Below are positions 60,850 through 64,000 of a stretch of 64,000 nt of DNA, one piece after another. The stretch covers positions 62,001 through 126,000 of the forward strand of contig NZ_JADWYM010000007.1 in the NCBI RefSeq assembly GCF_022414535.1. The letters are read 5' to 3'. The DNA is from Streptomyces sp. MUM 2J. Its GTDB lineage: Bacteria; Actinomycetota; Actinomycetes; Streptomycetales; Streptomycetaceae. The position numbers and the translations under genes were made by a program. How positions within the stretch are numbered: position 1 is the stretch's first letter; each line of letters begins with the position of its first letter. The notes below the pieces were generated by a model, which made no database searches, was not told the origin of the DNA, and was given only the letters and a program-made list of their open reading frames with translations.

Positions 60850-60871
60850 CACGTCCTAAATTAAGTCGTGA
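60849..60871. promoter_or_regulatory. AT-rich inverted repeat, possible ROK-type operator
   Basis: TCACG (60849-60853), an AT-rich 13-base centre containing CCTAAATTAAG, CGTGA (60867-60871). It overlaps the promoter -10 end and is much more AT-rich than surrounding DNA, as are operators of ROK-family sugar repressors. Confidence 0.5.
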
Positions 60872-60899
60872 TCACTTCCCGGAAGGGACACCAGGAGCC

Positions 60900-62216
60900 A
60901 TGCGCAGCACCCGAGCCGCGGCCGTAGGCGCCGTCACTCTCTCCCTCGCGCTCACCGCCTCGGCCTGCGGAGGCGGTTCGTCCGCCGGCGGCGGATCGAA
61001 CGACAGGCCCACGACCCTGACCTACTGGGCCTCCAACCAGGGCGCCAGCATCGAGATCGACAAGAAGGTCCTGCAACCCGAGCTCGACAGGTTCCGGAGG
61101 CAGACCGGCATCAAGGTCGAGCTGGAGGTCGTGCCCTGGTCCGACCTGCTCAACCGGATCCTCACCGCCACCACCTCCGGGCAGGGCCCCGACGTGCTGA
61201 ACATCGGCAACACCTGGTCCGCCTCCCTCCAGGCGACCGGCGCGCTGCTGCCCTGGGACGCACGGAACTTCGGGAAGATCGGCGGCAAGGACCGCTTCGT
61301 CGCCTCCGCGCTCGGCTCGACCGGCGCCCCGGGCAAGGACCCGGCCGCGGTGCCGCTGTACTCGATGGCGTACGCCCTCTACTACAACAAGCAGGTCTTC
61401 GCCGACGCCGGGATAGCCCAACCCCCCGCCACCTGGGCGGAACTGACCGCCGACGCCAAGAAGATCCAGGCCGGGGGCAAGCAGGCACTCGGCGCCGAGG
61501 GTGCCAACGTCTCCGAGAACATCCACCACGTCTTCGTCTTCGCCCGGCAGCACGGTGCCCGCTTCTTCACCGACGACGGCAAGGCCGACTTCACCGACGA
61601 CGGCGTGGTGACCGCGGTGAAGCAGTACGTCGACCTCATGGCCGCGGACCACGTCATCCCGGCCGGCGACGCCGAGTACGCCCAGAACCAGTCCGTCAGC
61701 GACTTCGCCAAGGGCAGGACCGCGATGCTGCTGTGGCAGTCGGCCTCCGCCAACCTCAGGTCCCAGGGCATGAGCGAGGACGCCTACGGCATCGCCCCGG
61801 TCCCCGTGCAGTCCGGCACACCCGGCACCGGAACCCAGGTCAACTCGATGGTCGCCGGCATCAACCTGGCCGTCTTCGAGAACACCGACAACCTCGACGG
61901 CGCCACCCGGTTCGTGAAGTTCATGACCAGCGACGACGAGCAGAAGATCCTCAACAAGGCCTACAGCACCATCCCGCCGGTGGCGAGCGCTCAGGACGAC
62001 CCCGCCTTCAGCGCCCCCGCGACCGCCGTGCTGAAGAACACCCTGGCCACGAGCGCCGCCGCCCTGCCGCAGGTCGCCGACGAATCCCAGTTCGAGACGA
62101 CGGTCGGCACCGCCGTCAAGGAACTGTTCGCCGACGCCGCCGCCGGACGCCCGGTCACCGTCGCATCGGTGAAGGCGAAGCTGGAGAAGGCCCAGCAGCA
62201 GATGCCGGCGAAGTGA
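60900..62216 (+). CDS. Sugar ABC transporter substrate-binding lipoprotein
   Basis: A 438-residue family-1 solute-binding protein. The signal ends at the lipobox LTASAC. Mature features are LTYWASNQGASIEIDKKVL, VEVVPWSDLLNRILTATTSGQGPDVLNIG, the SMAYALYYNKQVFADAGI opening motif and the GRTAMLLWQSASANL hinge region. It delivers an oligosaccharide to the two permeases that follow. AGGAGCC precedes ATG. Confidence 0.92.
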   Translation: MRSTRAAAVGAVTLSLALTASACGGGSSAGGGSNDRPTTLTYWASNQGASIEIDKKVLQPELDRFRRQTGIKVELEVVPWSDLLNRILTATTSGQGPDVLNIGNTWSASLQATGALLPWDARNFGKIGGKDRFVASALGSTGAPGKDPAAVPLYSMAYALYYNKQVFADAGIAQPPATWAELTADAKKIQAGGKQALGAEGANVSENIHHVFVFARQHGARFFTDDGKADFTDDGVVTAVKQYVDLMAADHVIPAGDAEYAQNQSVSDFAKGRTAMLLWQSASANLRSQGMSEDAYGIAPVPVQSGTPGTGTQVNSMVAGINLAVFENTDNLDGATRFVKFMTSDDEQKILNKAYSTIPPVASAQDDPAFSAPATAVLKNTLATSAAALPQVADESQFETTVGTAVKELFADAAAGRPVTVASVKAKLEKAQQQMPAK

Positions 62217-63211
62217 GCACGATGACCACCACCACCGAACGGCCGGTGGGCAGGAGCACCCCCGGTGCGGCACCCCGGGGAACCCCCCGCCGCCGCCCGG
62301 GGCGGCTCCGCCGCGCCGGACTGCCCTACCTGCTCCTGCTGCCCGCCCTCGTCCTCGAACTCCTCGTCCACCTGGTACCGATGGTCATCGGCACGGTGAT
62401 GAGCTTCAAGGAACTCACCCAGTTCCACATCCGCGACTGGGGCACCGCGCCCTGGTCCGGCCTCGACAACTACCGCATGTCGGTGGAGTTCAACGCCCCC
62501 GTGGGCGAGGCGCTGCTGCACTCCTTCCTCGTCACGGTCGCCTTCACCCTCCTCTCGGTCGGCCTGTGCTGGCTCATCGGCACCGCGGCGGCGATCTGCA
62601 TGCAGGACACCTTCCGCGGCCGGGGACTGCTCAGGGCCCTCTTCCTCGTCCCCTACGCCCTGCCGGTCTACGCGGCCGTCATCACCTGGGTGTTCATGTT
62701 CCAGCACGACAACGGCCTGGTGAACCACGTCCTGCACGACCAGCTGCACCTCGCCGACCAGCCGTCCTTCTGGCTGATCGGCGACAACAGCTTCTGGGCG
62801 CTGCTGACCGTCTCGGTCTGGAAGGGCTGGCCGTTCGCCTTCCTCATCGTCATGGCCGGCCTGCAGAACATCCCCCGCGAGCTGTACGAGGCGGCGGCCC
62901 TGGACGGCGCCGGGATGTGGCAGCAGATCCGCCGGATCACCCTGCCGTCCCTGCGCCCGGTCAACCAGGTCCTCGTCCTCGTCCTCTTCCTGTGGACGTT
63001 CAACGACTTCAACACGCCGTACGTCCTGTTCGGCAAGGCGGCCCCACAGGCCGCGGACCTCATCTCCGTCCACATCTACCAGGCGTCCTTCGTCACCTGG
63101 AACTTCGGCACCGGCTCGGCCATGTCCGTCCTGCTGCTGCTCTTCCTGCTGCTCGTGACCGGTGTGTACCTGGCCGTCACCTCGCGCGGACGGAGGACCG
63201 CCGATGCCTAG
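62213..63211 (+). CDS. Sugar ABC transporter permease (MalF type)
   Basis: A 332-residue permease with six membrane helices and the EAA loop ELYEAAALDGAGMWQQIRRITLPSLRPV that contacts the ATPase. N-terminal cytoplasmic tail is Arg/Pro-rich. GTG 62213 overlaps the binding-protein stop by four bases (GTGA); ATG 62222 is an alternative. As usual in Streptomyces there is no ATPase gene in the cluster so far; the shared MsiK ATPase probably serves it. Confidence 0.9.
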   Translation: MSTMTTTTERPVGRSTPGAAPRGTPRRRPGRLRRAGLPYLLLLPALVLELLVHLVPMVIGTVMSFKELTQFHIRDWGTAPWSGLDNYRMSVEFNAPVGEALLHSFLVTVAFTLLSVGLCWLIGTAAAICMQDTFRGRGLLRALFLVPYALPVYAAVITWVFMFQHDNGLVNHVLHDQLHLADQPSFWLIGDNSFWALLTVSVWKGWPFAFLIVMAGLQNIPRELYEAAALDGAGMWQQIRRITLPSLRPVNQVLVLVLFLWTFNDFNTPYVLFGKAAPQAADLISVHIYQASFVTWNFGTGSAMSVLLLLFLLLVTGVYLAVTSRGRRTADA

Positions 63212-64000
63212 CCGGGCCCCGACCCCGCCCCGCACCTCACCCATGGCGCCCCCGGTCTCCTTCCTGTGGACCCGCCGGATCCTGCTCACCGTCCTCGCCT
63301 GCTTCGTCCTCGTCCCCGTGTACGTCATGGTCTCCAGCTCCCTGAAGCCGCTGGCGGACGTGTCGGGGAAGTTCCGCTGGCTGCCCAGCGGCCTCACGGT
63401 CCGCCCCTACATCGACATCTGGTCGACCGTCCCGCTCGCCAGGTACTTCGCCAACTCCCTGATCGTCGCGGGCGCCGCGACGGCCTGCTCGGTGGTCGTC
63501 GCGGTCTTCGCGGCCTACGCCGTCAGCCGCTACCGGTTCCGCGGCAAGCGCGTCTTCACGGTGACGGTGCTCTCGACGCAGATGTTCCCCGGCATCCTCT
63601 TCCTGCTGCCGCTGTTCCTGCTGTACGTCAACATCGGCAACGCCACGGGGGTCGCCCTGTTCGGCTCGCGCGGCGGCCTGATCCTGACCTACCTGACCTT
63701 CTCCCTGCCCTTCTCCATCTGGATGCTGATCGGCTACTTCGACTCCGTGCCGCGCGACCTGGACGAGGCCGCACTGGTCGACGGCTGCGGCCCGCTCGGC
63801 GCGCTGTTCCGCGTCGTCGTCCCCGCCGCGGTTCCCGGCATCGTGGCGGTCGCCGTCTACGCCTTCATGACCGCCTGGGGCGAGGTCCTCTTCGCCTCCG
63901 TCATGACCAACGACACCACCCGCACGCTGGCCGTGGGGCTCCAGGGCTACTCCACCCTCAACGACGTCTACTGGAACCAGATCATGGCCGCCTCCCTCGT
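63204..64000 (+). CDS. Sugar ABC transporter permease (MalG type), partial
   Basis: The first 265 residues of the second permease; it runs off the right edge. TM1 is ILLTVLACFVLVPVYVMVSSSLK; the EAA loop is DLDEAALVDGCGPLGALFRVVVPAAVPG. It overlaps the first permease by eight bases, with GGAGG eight bases before its ATG. Confidence 0.92.
   Translation, partial: MPSRAPTPPRTSPMAPPVSFLWTRRILLTVLACFVLVPVYVMVSSSLKPLADVSGKFRWLPSGLTVRPYIDIWSTVPLARYFANSLIVAGAATACSVVVAVFAAYAVSRYRFRGKRVFTVTVLSTQMFPGILFLLPLFLLYVNIGNATGVALFGSRGGLILTYLTFSLPFSIWMLIGYFDSVPRDLDEAALVDGCGPLGALFRVVVPAAVPGIVAVAVYAFMTAWGEVLFASVMTNDTTRTLAVGLQGYSTLNDVYWNQIMAASL

Overview
The window is high-G+C actinobacterial chromosome, almost certainly Streptomyces. 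Coding third positions are nearly all G or C, GTG and TTG starts and 4-base stop/start overlaps are common, and many families are typical of the genus: DUF574 methyltransferase beside an XRE/DUF5753 regulator, a DUF6204 protein, an EF-G paralogue, and a sugar ABC importer without its own ATPase.

Layout. 1-5060: end of an M20-type peptidase, an S9 peptidase coupled to an LD-carboxypeptidase, a small LapA-like membrane protein, a GNAT, DUF6204 and VOC proteins. 5061-6836: a decayed patch with a frameshifted oxidoreductase N-terminus running into 27-bp repeats, followed by an orphan gas-vesicle GvpL/F gene. 6991-24014: methyltransferase, phosphatase, ABC-F ATPase, eRF1-like protein, secreted protein, an aminotransferase-fold protein lacking its lysine and coupled to a metallo-beta-lactamase-fold hydrolase, a second such hydrolase with DedA, a holin/phosphodiesterase fusion, OsmC, a stand-alone DnaK and an orphan NarJ. 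24362-44348: regulators, three methyltransferases, pterin dehydratase, GH75 lipoprotein, aldo/keto reductase, acyl-CoA ligase, MMPL exporter divergent from a two-component system, LysR with a bile-acid-symporter-like protein, FdhD, KAS III, FCD-type GntR and DUF2254.

44489-51923 holds a tRNA-Leu(GAG) gene and a compact integrated element of about 7.4 kb. The element is bounded by an exact 23-bp direct repeat of the tRNA 3' end and carries matching GTGACCAAC arm-type repeats just inside both ends. Its tyrosine integrase is cut at the N-terminus by an IS3-family remnant, and a serine recombinase gene lies beside the break. The cargo is one leftward operon: two small/DUF6879 proteins, an XRE regulator, several micro-ORFs, a 45-codon peptide gene, a ribosomal-oxygenase-like JmjC protein, an aldo/keto reductase and an APH-fold kinase. 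The 45-residue peptide lies 14 bp upstream of the oxygenase, with the oxygenase's ribosome binding site just after its stop. This looks like a mobile peptide-modification (RiPP-like) cassette that I cannot assign to a named class, and it is the leading candidate for an undescribed system.

Just beyond the element is a probable conflict/cell-death pair: an EACC1-like protein followed by a caspase-fold protease fused through a Tat-like membrane segment to a Rieske 2Fe-2S domain. The window ends with a nucleotidyltransferase, an alpha/beta-hydrolase lipoprotein, an EF-G paralogue with a hairpin and possible leader ORF upstream, and a Tat-exported beta-helix protein divergent from a sugar-type ABC importer. 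That last divergent region contains a LacI-type box and an AT-rich inverted repeat. The second permease gene runs off the end.

All assignments come from reading motifs and gene context; no database search was possible.
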